A stretch of DNA of 64,000 bases, taken from positions 1-64,000 of the forward strand of contig JAKJHY010000006.1 of assembly GCA_021648845.1 (NCBI GenBank), in the 5' to 3' direction. The position numbers and the translations under genes are program-made. Shown here one piece after another: positions 57,033 to 64,000 of the stretch (positions within the stretch are counted from its first letter, which is position 1; each line of letters opens with the position of its first letter). The notes under the pieces are model-generated. The model saw only the letters and a program-made list of their open reading frames with translations, was not told the origin of the DNA and searched no databases. Source of the stretch: Mycobacterium sp. MBM (lineage in GTDB: Bacteria; Actinomycetota; Actinomycetes; Mycobacteriales; Mycobacteriaceae).

Positions 57033-57572
57033 TCACTCCCGCTCGGAAAGCATCACCATCGCCCAGGCGGCGACCGTCTGCGCGTCGGTGATCTCACCGG
57101 CACGGATCATCTGCTCGATCTGGGTGCCGGTGAACCAGGCGCTGTGCATGTCCTGCTCCTCGTGCTCTCGCTCGTGTTCGCCCTGGGTCAGACCGGTCGC
57201 CAGGAACACCCAGCCGCGTTGGCTGCTCATCCCGGGGGCGACGTCGAGTTGGCCGAGCCGGACCAGAGACTGCGCCCGCAGACCCGTCTCCTCGCGCAGC
57301 TCCCGGGCGGCCAACTCGAAGGGCTCCAGGTCGGCCCGATCGGGTGCGGTTCCTTGCGGGAACTCCCAGCGCCGCAACCCGATCGGGTACCGGAACTGTT
57401 CCACGAGGTGATAGCGGTCCCCATCGCGTGCGACCACCAGCGCGTAGGTGGGCTTGTCGATGACGCCGTAGATACCCTTGCTGCCGTCGGGGCGCCGGAT
57501 CGCGTCCTCGCGCACCGTCATCCAGCTGTTGCGGTAGACCTCACGACTGGACATCCGCTCGATCGGTGACAT
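57033..57572 (-). CDS. Nudix hydrolase, ADP-ribose pyrophosphatase-like
   Basis: A 179-residue Nudix enzyme. The box is GTAPDRADLEPFELAARELREETGL, a variant with two or three extra residues between the first Gly and the Glu, and WEFPQG precedes it. VVARDGDRYHLVEQFRYPIG is typical of ADP-sugar pyrophosphatases. The substrate is probably ADP-ribose or another nucleoside-diphosphate sugar. The ATG at 57572 follows TACTCT on the minus strand by six bases. It is divergent to fadD36 with 23 bases between the starts. Confidence 0.82.
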   Translation of the reverse strand: MSPIERMSSREVYRNSWMTVREDAIRRPDGSKGIYGVIDKPTYALVVARDGDRYHLVEQFRYPIGLRRWEFPQGTAPDRADLEPFELAARELREETGLRAQSLVRLGQLDVAPGMSSQRGWVFLATGLTQGEHEREHEEQDMHSAWFTGTQIEQMIRAGEITDAQTVAAWAMVMLSERE

Positions 57573-57578
57573 GGCGCA

Positions 57579-57588
57579 AGAGTAGCCT
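57579..57588. promoter_or_regulatory. Overlapping divergent leaderless -10 elements
   Basis: On the minus strand TACTCT (57579-57584) is six bases from the Nudix ATG (57572); on the plus strand TAGCCT (57583-57588) is seven bases from the fadD36 ATG (57596). The two hexamers share two bases, so the two promoters should compete for RNA polymerase. Confidence 0.5.
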
Positions 57589-57595
57589 CGCAAGA

Positions 57596-59020
57596 ATGTC
57601 TACGGTGTTGCTGACCTCGCTGGACCCGGCCGCCGTGGCCGCCGGACAGGACCTGGCCGACGCGGTGCGCATCGACGGTGTGACGTTGAGCCGCGGCGAT
57701 CTGGTGGGAGCGGGTACATCGGTCGCCGAACGCGTCGCCCGGGCGCAGCGGGTGGCGATCCACGCCACGCCCACCGCCGCGACCGTGCTGGCCGTGACCG
57801 GCTGCCTGATCGCCGGTGTGCCGTTCGTGCCGGTGCCCCCGGATATCGGGACGACCGAGCGGGCACACCTGCTCAACGATTCCGGTGCGCAGGCCTGGCT
57901 CGGCGAGCTGCCCGCCGAAAGTGAAGGGCTACCGCATATTCCGGTGCGGATGCACGCGCGGTCCTGGCACCGCTACGCCGAGCCGCGACCCGACGGCACC
58001 GCGATGATCATGTACACCTCCGGAACCACCGGACTGCCCAAGGGTGTCACCATCAGCCGTCGCGCCATCGCCGCCGATATCGATGCGCTGGCGCAGGCCT
58101 GGGAGTGGACCGCCGCCGACACCCTGGTGCACGGGCTGCCGCTGTTTCATGTGCACGGTCTGGTGCTCGGATTGCTGGGCTCCCTGCGGGTCGGAAACCG
58201 CTTCGTACACACCGGGAAACCGACACCGCAGGCGTACGCCGAGGCGGCCGGCACGCTGTATTTCGGGGTGCCGACGGTATGGTCGCGCATCGTCGCCGAC
58301 GCCGATGCCGCCCGCGCGCTGGCCCCGGCGCGGCTGCTGGTGTCGGGCAGCGCGGCACTGCCGACACCGGTATTCGAGGATCTGGTGACGCTGACCGGGC
58401 ACGCGCCGGTCGAGCGCTACGGCAGCACCGAAACGCTGATCACCATCAGCACCCGCGTCGACGGGGAACGCCGACCGGGATGGGTGGGGTTACCGGTGGC
58501 GGGCGTGCAGACCCGACTGGTCGACGACGAGGGCCGACCCGTCCCGCACGATGGCGAAACGATCGGGCAGCTCCAGGTCAAGAGCCCGACGAACTTCAGT
58601 GGGTACCTGAACCGGCCCGACGCGACGGCCGAGGCCTTCGACACCGACGGCTGGTACCGCACAGGGGATGTCGCGGTGATCGACGCCGACGGCATGCACC
58701 GCATCGTGGGACGCGAATCCGTCGACCTGATCAAATCGGGTGGTTTCCGGATCGGCGCGGGCGAAATCGAGACCGTGCTGCTCGGGCACCCGGGCGTGGC
58801 CGAAGCGGCCGTGGTCGGCGTGCCCGATGACGATCTCGGGCAGCGGATCGTGGCCTTCGTCGTCGGCGACGCAGCGCCCGAGCAGCTGATCGACTTCGTC
58901 GCCGAGCAGCTTTCGGTGCACAAGAGGCCCAGGGAGGTACGGATCGTGGACGCGCTGCCGCGCAACGCGATGGGCAAGGTGCTCAAGAAGGAACTGGTGA
59001 CCCGGGGCGCCGACCGATGA
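57596..59020 (+). CDS. fadD36: FadD36-like acyl-CoA synthetase
   Basis: A 474-residue adenylate-forming enzyme. The AMP-binding P-loop MYTSGTTGLPKGVTISRRA lies at about residues 139-157, with YGSTETLITIS, GWYRTGDVAVID and the terminal RNAMGKVLKKEL catalytic Lys. Size and the absence of a long N-terminal region match malonyl-/medium-chain type acyl-CoA synthetases and Rv1193 (fadD36), whose substrate class is debated. It overlaps the next VOC-family gene by four bases. Confidence 0.85.
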   Translation: MSTVLLTSLDPAAVAAGQDLADAVRIDGVTLSRGDLVGAGTSVAERVARAQRVAIHATPTAATVLAVTGCLIAGVPFVPVPPDIGTTERAHLLNDSGAQAWLGELPAESEGLPHIPVRMHARSWHRYAEPRPDGTAMIMYTSGTTGLPKGVTISRRAIAADIDALAQAWEWTAADTLVHGLPLFHVHGLVLGLLGSLRVGNRFVHTGKPTPQAYAEAAGTLYFGVPTVWSRIVADADAARALAPARLLVSGSAALPTPVFEDLVTLTGHAPVERYGSTETLITISTRVDGERRPGWVGLPVAGVQTRLVDDEGRPVPHDGETIGQLQVKSPTNFSGYLNRPDATAEAFDTDGWYRTGDVAVIDADGMHRIVGRESVDLIKSGGFRIGAGEIETVLLGHPGVAEAAVVGVPDDDLGQRIVAFVVGDAAPEQLIDFVAEQLSVHKRPREVRIVDALPRNAMGKVLKKELVTRGADR

Positions 59021-59364
59021 CACTCACGCTGAGCCAGATCTGCGTCGACGCCCACGATCCGGCGGCCCTCGGCGCGTGGTGGGCCGAGGTCCTGGGATGG
59101 GCGCATCACGTCGACGCCGACGGCGATTCGGTGGTGGCCCCGGCGTCGGGGCATGGCCCGGAGTTGCTGTTCCTGGGGGTCCCCGACGACAAGATCGTCA
59201 AGAACCGCCTGCATCTGGACTTCACGCCCGAGGACCAGCAGGCCGAGGTGGAGCGGGTGCTCGCGCTGGGAGCGCGCCGGGTGGACGTCGGTCAGGGTGA
59301 GCAGAGCTGGGTGGTGCTCGCCGACCCCGAGGGCAACGAGTTCTGCATCCTGGCGCCCGAGTGA
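59017..59364 (+). CDS. VOC/glyoxalase-like protein
   Basis: A 115-residue single VOC domain of the Glyoxalase_6 kind: LSQICVDAHDPAALGAWWAEVLGW at the start, NRLHLDFTPEDQQAEVERVLALGARRVDVGQ and VVLADPEGNEFCILAP at the end. Metal-ligand positions (D in CVDA, H in LHLDF, E in GNEFC) are partly kept. Possible roles are detoxification or epimerisation; substrate unknown. It is coupled to fadD36. Its TGA abuts the dapD stop of the other strand (TGATCA). Confidence 0.85.
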   Translation: MTLTLSQICVDAHDPAALGAWWAEVLGWAHHVDADGDSVVAPASGHGPELLFLGVPDDKIVKNRLHLDFTPEDQQAEVERVLALGARRVDVGQGEQSWVVLADPEGNEFCILAPE

Positions 59365-60309
59365 TCAGTTGGCGTGCAGCGCCTCGTTCAGGGTGATGCC
59401 GGTGCCGTCACGCCGGACGACCTCGACCGCGCCGGTCAGCGAATTGCGGCGGAACAGCAGATTGTTCGAACCGGACAGATCCTTGGCCTTGACGGTCTGC
59501 CCGTCCGCGGTGGTGACCTTGGTGCCGCCGGTGACATACAGGCCCGCCTCGATCACGCAGTCATCGCCCAGCGAGATCCCCAGTCCGGCGTTGGCGCCCA
59601 GCAGACAGCGCTTGCCCACCGAGATGACCTCCTTGCCGCCACCGGACAAGGTGCCCATGATCGACGCGCCGCCACCGACATCGGAGCCGTCGCCGACGAC
59701 CACACCCGCCGAGATGCGGCCCTCGACCATCGAGGTGCCCAGCGTTCCGGCGTTGAAGTTGACGAAACCCTCGTGCATGACCGTGGTGCCCGAAGCCAGG
59801 TGAGCACCGAGGCGCACCCGGTCGGCGTCGGCGATACGTACCCCGGCGGGGATGACGTAGTCGACCATCCGGGGAAACTTGTCGATGCCGTACACCGTCA
59901 CCGCACCGCGGCGGCGCAGCTTCGCACGCACCAGCTCGAAGCCGTCGACGGCGGCCGGACCGTAGTTCGTCCACACCACATTGGCCAGCAGCCCGAAGAT
60001 GCCGTCCAGATTCGCCTCGTGGGGGACGGTCAGCCGATGCGAGAGCAGGTGCAGACGCAGGTACACGTCGAAGGTGTCGACGGGCTTGTCCTGCAGCGAG
60101 GCGATGGTGGTGCGCACCGCGACGACCTCGACATCACGATCGGTATCCGGGCCGGTCAACTGGGCCAGGTTGTCGGTCACCTCGGCGACCGACAACCTCG
60201 TGGTCCCCGACGTCGCGTCACCGGTCAGCTCGGGAGCAGGAAACCAGGTGTCCAGTACGGTTCCGTCGGCGGCGATGGTGGCCAGGCCGAAGCCAGATGC
60301 AGCAGTCAC
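59365..60309 (-). CDS. dapD: DapD, tetrahydrodipicolinate N-succinyltransferase
   Basis: A 314-residue trimeric left-handed beta-helix enzyme of the succinylase lysine pathway, transferring succinyl from CoA to tetrahydrodipicolinate. Hexapeptide repeats run from [20 protein letters not shown] to [51 protein letters not shown] is the conserved active-site stretch of the actinobacterial form. It ends LHAN like Rv1201c. The GTG at 60309 gives the usual length and is eight bases after TAGCGT (leaderless). It is divergent to dapE. Confidence 0.93.
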   Translation of the reverse strand: MTAASGFGLATIAADGTVLDTWFPAPELTGDATSGTTRLSVAEVTDNLAQLTGPDTDRDVEVVAVRTTIASLQDKPVDTFDVYLRLHLLSHRLTVPHEANLDGIFGLLANVVWTNYGPAAVDGFELVRAKLRRRGAVTVYGIDKFPRMVDYVIPAGVRIADADRVRLGAHLASGTTVMHEGFVNFNAGTLGTSMVEGRISAGVVVGDGSDVGGGASIMGTLSGGGKEVISVGKRCLLGANAGLGISLGDDCVIEAGLYVTGGTKVTTADGQTVKAKDLSGSNNLLFRRNSLTGAVEVVRRDGTGITLNEALHAN

Positions 60310-60317
60310 GGGGCTAC

Positions 60318-60335
60318 ACGCTACTGGACTAACCT
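60318..60335. promoter_or_regulatory. Divergent dapD/dapE leaderless promoters
   Basis: In the 34 bases between the starts, minus-strand TAGCGT (60318-60323) is eight bases before the dapD GTG and plus-strand TAACCT (60330-60335) is eight bases before the dapE ATG. The identical spacing and lack of ribosome sites point to leaderless transcripts from facing promoters, so the two enzymes are probably co-controlled. Confidence 0.55.
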
Positions 60336-60343
60336 CGACGGGC

Positions 60344-61411
60344 ATGGGGCTAGACCTGCGTGCCGATCCGATCGCACTGACCGCCGCGCTGGTGGACATC
60401 CCCAGCGAGTCGCGGCACGAGCAGCGCATCGCCGGGGAGATCGAGGCCGCGCTGCGCGCGCAGGCCCCGCACTTCGAGGTGATCCGATCCGGGGACGCGG
60501 TGCTGGCCCGCACCAACCTGGGGCGTCCGTCACGGGTACTGCTCGCCGGGCACACCGACACCGTGCCGGCCGCCGACAACCTGCCCAGCCGGATGGACGG
60601 CGGCCGGATGTACGGGTGCGGGACCTCGGACATGAAGTCCGGTGATGCGGTGTTCCTGCACCTGGCGGCGACCATCGCCGAACCCCGGCACGATCTCACC
60701 CTGGTCATGTACGACTGTGAGGAGATCGAGTCCAGCGCCAACGGGCTGGGCCGCATCGAGCGCGAACTGCCGGACTGGCTGGCCGCCGACGTCGCGATCC
60801 TGGGCGAGCCGTCCGGCGGGTACATCGAGGCGGGCTGTCAGGGCACCATCCGGATCGTCGCGAGCGCGGCCGGCACCCGGGCTCACTCGGCGCGATCCTG
60901 GCTGGGCGACAACGCTGTTCACAAACTCGGAGCGGTACTCGACCGGCTCGCCCGCTATCGGGCCCGCAGCGTGGACATCGACGGGTGCGTGTACCGCGAG
61001 GGACTCTCGGCGGTGCGCATCGACGGCGGCATCGCGGGCAACGTCATCCCGGATGCGGCGTCGGTGACCGTCAACTTCCGATTTGCCCCCGACCGCAGCG
61101 TCGAGCAGGCGGTCGAGCATGTGCACGAGGTGCTCGCCGGGCTCGACGTGTCCCTGGAGGTCACCGACGCCGCCGCGGGAGCGCTGCCCGGCCTGGCCAA
61201 CCCCGCGGCCGCCGCGCTGGTGGCCGCGGCCGGCGGGCAGGTGCGCGCCAAATACGGCTGGACCGATGTGTCGCGGTTCGCCGCACTGGGCATCGCGGCG
61301 GTCAACTACGGGCCGGGGGATCCGAACCTGGCGCACAAGGTCGACGAGCATGTCGACATCGCGGCGATCACCGCGACCACCGAGACGTTGCGGGCCTACT
61401 TAACCGCTTGA
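60344..61411 (+). CDS. dapE: DapE, N-succinyl-LL-diaminopimelate desuccinylase
   Basis: A 355-residue M20-family di-zinc enzyme, releasing LL-diaminopimelate. Zinc ligands and catalytic residues are H70 and D72 in [10 protein letters not shown]96 in [10 protein letters not shown], and E126-E127 in YDCEEIES; the last His is in [11 protein letters not shown]. This is the actinobacterial DapE form (TIGR01900-like), matching Rv1202 in size. With dapC and dapD it gives three steps of the succinylase branch in this window. Confidence 0.93.
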   Translation: MGLDLRADPIALTAALVDIPSESRHEQRIAGEIEAALRAQAPHFEVIRSGDAVLARTNLGRPSRVLLAGHTDTVPAADNLPSRMDGGRMYGCGTSDMKSGDAVFLHLAATIAEPRHDLTLVMYDCEEIESSANGLGRIERELPDWLAADVAILGEPSGGYIEAGCQGTIRIVASAAGTRAHSARSWLGDNAVHKLGAVLDRLARYRARSVDIDGCVYREGLSAVRIDGGIAGNVIPDAASVTVNFRFAPDRSVEQAVEHVHEVLAGLDVSLEVTDAAAGALPGLANPAAAALVAAAGGQVRAKYGWTDVSRFAALGIAAVNYGPGDPNLAHKVDEHVDIAAITATTETLRAYLTA

Positions 61412-61425
61412 CCGGATTCGGTAGC

Positions 61426-61464
61426 ATGGTGAACGTGCTGGGAATCGACGACATCTCCGGGTAG
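61426..61464 (+). CDS. Candidate 12-residue leader peptide ahead of ABC-F gene
   Basis: ATG GTG AAC GTG CTG GGA ATC and so on encode MVNVLGIDDISG, followed by TAG (61462-61464). The mRNA can fold GACGACA (61447-61453) with TGTCGTC (61481-61487), enclosing a second stem ATCTC-GGG/CCC-GAGAT (61453-61474, one bulged C) whose five-base loop TAGAT holds the leader stop codon. GGGAA (61439-61443 region) could alternatively pair with TTCCC just before the ABC-F ATG. This is a typical layout for ribosome-sensing attenuation. GTG codons at 61429 and 61435 are other possible starts. Confidence 0.45.
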   Translation: MVNVLGIDDISG

Positions 61465-61517
61465 ATCCCGAGATCTGCGCTGTCGTCCTTCAACTTTCGT
61501 TCACGTGGAGTTCCCGC

Positions 61518-63104
61518 ATGTCTGTTGTCTGTTCCCATCTTTCGTTCCGCTGGCCCGATGACACCCCGATGTTCACCGATCTGTCTTGCTCGTTCGGGCC
61601 GGGCCGGTTCGGGCTGGTCGCCCCCAATGGTGCCGGTAAGAGCACGCTGCTGCGCCTGATCGCCGGTGAGTTGACGCCCACGGCCGGCTCGGTGACCGTC
61701 GACGGTGCGCTCGGCCATCTGCCGCAGAATCTGCCCTTTCTGGCCGAACACACCGTGTCCGATGTGCTCGGGGTGACACCGGTGATCGCCGCACTGGATG
61801 CACTCGCCGCAGGCAATGCCGGTGCGGACGTGTTCGCCGCCATCGGTGACGACTGGGACATCGAGGAACGCAGTCGCGCGCAACTCGACCGGCTGGGCCT
61901 GGACCTGGAGCTGGATCGTCGATTGGGGGCGCTCTCGGGTGGGCAGGTGGTGTCGTTGGGGCTGACCGCTCAGCTGTTGCGCCGACCCGATGTGCTGCTG
62001 CTCGACGAGCCCACCAACAACCTCGATACCGCTTCCCGCCAACGGCTTTACGGCGCCCTGGACGACTTCGGCGGGTGCCTGCTGGTGGTCAGCCACGACC
62101 GGGTGCTGCTGGACCGGATGGACACGATCGCCGAGTTGCGCGCCGGCGAGGTGTCCCTCTACGGCGGTGGGTTCAGCGAGTATCAGGCAGCAGTGCGAGC
62201 CGCCCAGGAGGTCGCCGAGGGCAACATCCGCAATGCCGAGCAGGAACTCAAACGGCACAAGCAGCAGCTGCAGCAGGCCCGGGAACGGGCCGACAAGCGG
62301 GCGTCCGCGGCCAAACGCAGTCTCAAGGATGCGGGCCTGCCGAAGATCGTCGCCGGCAAGCTGAAACGAGATGCCCAGCAGTCTGCGGCCAAGGCCGACG
62401 ATGTGCACGCCCGCAGGGTGAACGACGCCCGGGACCGGCTGGATGCCGCCGAGCGGGCGTTGCGTGATGACGACGTGCTGACCCTGGATCTGCCCGATAC
62501 CGAGGTGCCGGCGGGGCGGCTGATATTCGCCGGAAAGGGTTTGCGGTCAAGGGTTTTCGATGGTCTCGACATCGATATCCGTGGCCCGGAGCGGATCGCG
62601 CTGACCGGCGCGAACGGTGCCGGAAAGTCGACATTGCTGCGGATCATCTCGGGCGATTTGGTGCCCGACGCGGGTGACGTGCGCCGTGGTGAGGGCCGCG
62701 TCGCCTACCTGTCGCAGCGGCTCGACCTGCTCGACGAGCAGGCGTCGGTCGCCGATTGCCTGTCGGCCTACGCGCCGGGTCTGTCGCTGACCCGGCGCCG
62801 GCATCTGTTGGCGCAGTTCCTGTTCCGCGGTGACCGTATCGACCTGCCGATCGGTGCGCTCTCGGGTGGGGAGCGGCTGCGGGCCACGCTGGCGTGCGTG
62901 CTGTTCGCCGAGCCGGCACCGCAGTTGCTGCTGCTGGATGAGCCGACCAACAATCTCGATCTGGCCAGCGTCGCCCAGTTGGAGGCGGCGCTCAACGCCT
63001 ACCGAGGGGCGTTCGTGGTGGTCAGCCACGATGAGAGCTTCCTGGCCGGTATCGGGGTGCAGCGGCGGCTGCAGCTGTCCGCAGGCGCGCTGGTGACGCT
63101 CTAG
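61518..63104 (+). CDS. ABC-F family ATPase, probable ribosome protection factor
   Basis: A 528-residue soluble protein with two ABC ATPase domains and no membrane helices. Domain 1: Walker A APNGAGKST (about residues 36-44), signature LSGGQVVSL, Walker B VLLLDEPTNNLD. Domain 2: TGANGAGKST, LSGGERLRA, LLLLDEPTNNLD. The linker (about 230-330) is a charged helical region (KRHKQQLQQARERADKRASAAKRS), the arm that reaches into the ribosome in antibiotic-resistance ABC-F proteins. Such proteins displace macrolides, lincosamides or streptogramins. GGAG seven bases before the ATG is the ribosome site. Its stop interlocks with the convergent gene. Confidence 0.9.
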   Translation: MSVVCSHLSFRWPDDTPMFTDLSCSFGPGRFGLVAPNGAGKSTLLRLIAGELTPTAGSVTVDGALGHLPQNLPFLAEHTVSDVLGVTPVIAALDALAAGNAGADVFAAIGDDWDIEERSRAQLDRLGLDLELDRRLGALSGGQVVSLGLTAQLLRRPDVLLLDEPTNNLDTASRQRLYGALDDFGGCLLVVSHDRVLLDRMDTIAELRAGEVSLYGGGFSEYQAAVRAAQEVAEGNIRNAEQELKRHKQQLQQARERADKRASAAKRSLKDAGLPKIVAGKLKRDAQQSAAKADDVHARRVNDARDRLDAAERALRDDDVLTLDLPDTEVPAGRLIFAGKGLRSRVFDGLDIDIRGPERIALTGANGAGKSTLLRIISGDLVPDAGDVRRGEGRVAYLSQRLDLLDEQASVADCLSAYAPGLSLTRRRHLLAQFLFRGDRIDLPIGALSGGERLRATLACVLFAEPAPQLLLLDEPTNNLDLASVAQLEAALNAYRGAFVVVSHDESFLAGIGVQRRLQLSAGALVTL

Positions 63105-63862
63105 CCAACCTGCGGACGAGTCGGCGCGGGCCGCGCCGGTGCGGAAGTCTCGACGGGCGAGCGCCCCGCCGGGAGTTCCTGGCTCGGCTGTGCCTGCAGC
63201 GCCGGTGTGGGTTCGGCCGGCTCGCGGTCGCGGGCCGCATCCTCGCCCTCGGCGGTGTCCTCGCGCTCACCGTCGGGCTTTTCGGCCTCATCGGGCGCAT
63301 CGAGCCGGTCCGCCTGTGCTGCCTGGACGGCCTGCTGGAGTCCCTGAATGAGCTGCTGGGGCACCTGCTGCAATCCCGATGCCAGACCCTGCAGTGGTGT
63401 CGTCACCGCCTGGGCAATCTGACCCACCTGCTGACCGACCTGGCCCATGATCTGGCCCAGCTGTCCCGCGATGTCGCCGCCTGCAGCGTCCGGCCCGGCG
63501 GGCGGTGCGCTACCGGAGGTGTATGTGTCGCAGTCGCCGACCCCGTTCTCGCCCGCCAGCGCTGCGGCGGCCGCCTGCAACCGCGAGCCGCCTTCCTCGT
63601 CACCGGCGGCGTAGGCGCCGGCCGCCTTCTGCAACAGGTCGGCGATGGTGGCGGCCGATGTGGAGGTGACGTCCAGGGTGCCGGCCCGGCCGGCGAGGGC
63701 ATCGTCGAGGGCGGTGCTGACGGCCGAGGCGATGGCGCCGTGACTGCGCTGCACACCGGTGCCTTCGGCGGCGCGCAGGCCGGATAACCCCGCCGCCACC
63801 CGGGAATGCACCTCGGCCAAGTCTCGTACGCCGTCGGTCTGGGCGAAGAGTGGATCGGTCAT
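63101..63862 (-). CDS. EspC-like type VII secretion substrate
   Basis: A 253-residue protein. Residues 1-95 form a helix-turn-helix of the EspC/DUF2580 or WXG100-related kind (VRDLAEVHSRVAAGLSGLRAAEGTGVQ..., TSAATIADLLQKAAGAYAAGDEEG) with the general type VII signal YxxxD at Y84-D88. A Gln/Gly-rich middle (GQIMGQVGQQVGQIAQAV, LQQVPQQLIQGLQQAVQ) and an acidic then Pro-rich tail follow. No ESX genes are in the window. One Cys (VGDCDTY). Confidence 0.72.
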   Translation of the reverse strand: MTDPLFAQTDGVRDLAEVHSRVAAGLSGLRAAEGTGVQRSHGAIASAVSTALDDALAGRAGTLDVTSTSAATIADLLQKAAGAYAAGDEEGGSRLQAAAAALAGENGVGDCDTYTSGSAPPAGPDAAGGDIAGQLGQIMGQVGQQVGQIAQAVTTPLQGLASGLQQVPQQLIQGLQQAVQAAQADRLDAPDEAEKPDGEREDTAEGEDAARDREPAEPTPALQAQPSQELPAGRSPVETSAPARPAPTRPQVG

Positions 63863-63949
63863 CTGTCAGCCCCTGTCGCTCGCCGCCAATTCTATGGTCG
63901 GCGCCGCGGCGTGATCCGCGCCAATTTTCACCGCGCGGCCGGGCCAGGC

Positions 63950-64000
63950 CTACCGGCGTGTCGGCGCCCCCTTGGTCATGCGGGTGCCGGTGCTCAGGCG
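63950..64000 (-). CDS. Possible 3' end of a gene entering from the right
   Basis: The minus strand is open from the window edge to a TAG at 63950-63952, reading RLSTGTRMTKGAPTRR. Sixteen codons are too few to recognise a family, and the frame could be chance. The interval 63863-63949 before the type VII substrate start holds nothing I can identify. Confidence 0.2.
   Translation of the reverse strand, partial: RLSTGTRMTKGAPTRR

Noticed and set aside
60985..61464. 159-codon frame overlapping dapE and ending at the leader stop
   Set aside because: Most of it is a shifted frame of dapE; only its last 12 codons after dapE are considered, as the leader peptide.

Overview
The window looks like the chromosome of a mycobacterium, most likely a rapid grower of the Mycolicibacterium type. 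The DNA is GC-rich and almost fully coding. It carries lineage markers: an MmpL transporter, PimE and LpqW (phosphatidylinositol mannoside/lipoarabinomannan synthesis), MshB (mycothiol), FbiC (coenzyme F420), a DUF732 protein, Ala/Pro-rich exported proteins, a 13E12-type DUF222 protein and an EspC-like type VII substrate. From memory, gene order follows M. tuberculosis Rv1145 to Rv1202 (mmpL13, Rv1147, cobB, Rv1152, Rv1155-Rv1160, typA, lpqW, mshB, fbiC, fadH, fdxC, Rv1178, pruC-pruA-pruB, fadD36, dapD/dapE). The narGHJI block and the pks3/papA3/mmpL10/fadD21 block of M. tuberculosis are absent here. I saw no rRNA, tRNA, insertion sequence, prophage or CRISPR array.

Layout. 1-1000: 5' end of a DUF222 gene and a long, less GC-rich spacer with a small ORF and a terminator. 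1-11.3 kb: mmpL13-TetR-methyltransferase operon, sirtuin, GntR, PucR, an EthA-like monooxygenase, two tandem methyltransferases around a DUF1697 gene, and an F420-type enzyme. 11.3-22.1 kb: membrane genes, including two sodium:solute symporter modules, the second in one operon with a LytS/LytTR two-component system. 22-36 kb: PimE, pterin dehydratase, MutT2, TypA, LpqW, a ClC channel with an in-frame repeat, MshB and exported repeat proteins. 36-50 kb: FbiC, a membrane protein behind a candidate IdeR box, an MBL hydrolase, a large LuxR regulator, an ECF-sigma/SDR/cupin/YceI cluster, FadH-PadR, and ferredoxin plus DapC. 50-64 kb: the proline catabolic operon with its PucR regulator, an NCS2 permease with an unusual tail, fadD36, divergent dapD/dapE, an ABC-F protein behind a structured leader, and a type VII substrate.

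Functional links: dapC, dapD and dapE are three steps of succinylase-branch diaminopimelate/lysine synthesis. pruC-pruA-pruB convert proline to glutamate. pimE and lpqW act on PIM/LAM. fbiC makes the F420 chromophore that enzymes such as the 10651-11094 product may use.

Two architectural themes recur. Many genes start 6-8 bases after a TANNNT -10 element, as expected of leaderless mRNAs, and several divergent pairs are packed into 23-37 bp between start codons. Convergent pairs either interlock their stop codons (4-bp overlaps) or share a long perfect hairpin. Coordinates of starts were adjusted by hand using Shine-Dalgarno sites, -10 elements and family lengths; comparisons to M. tuberculosis are from memory and not from a search.
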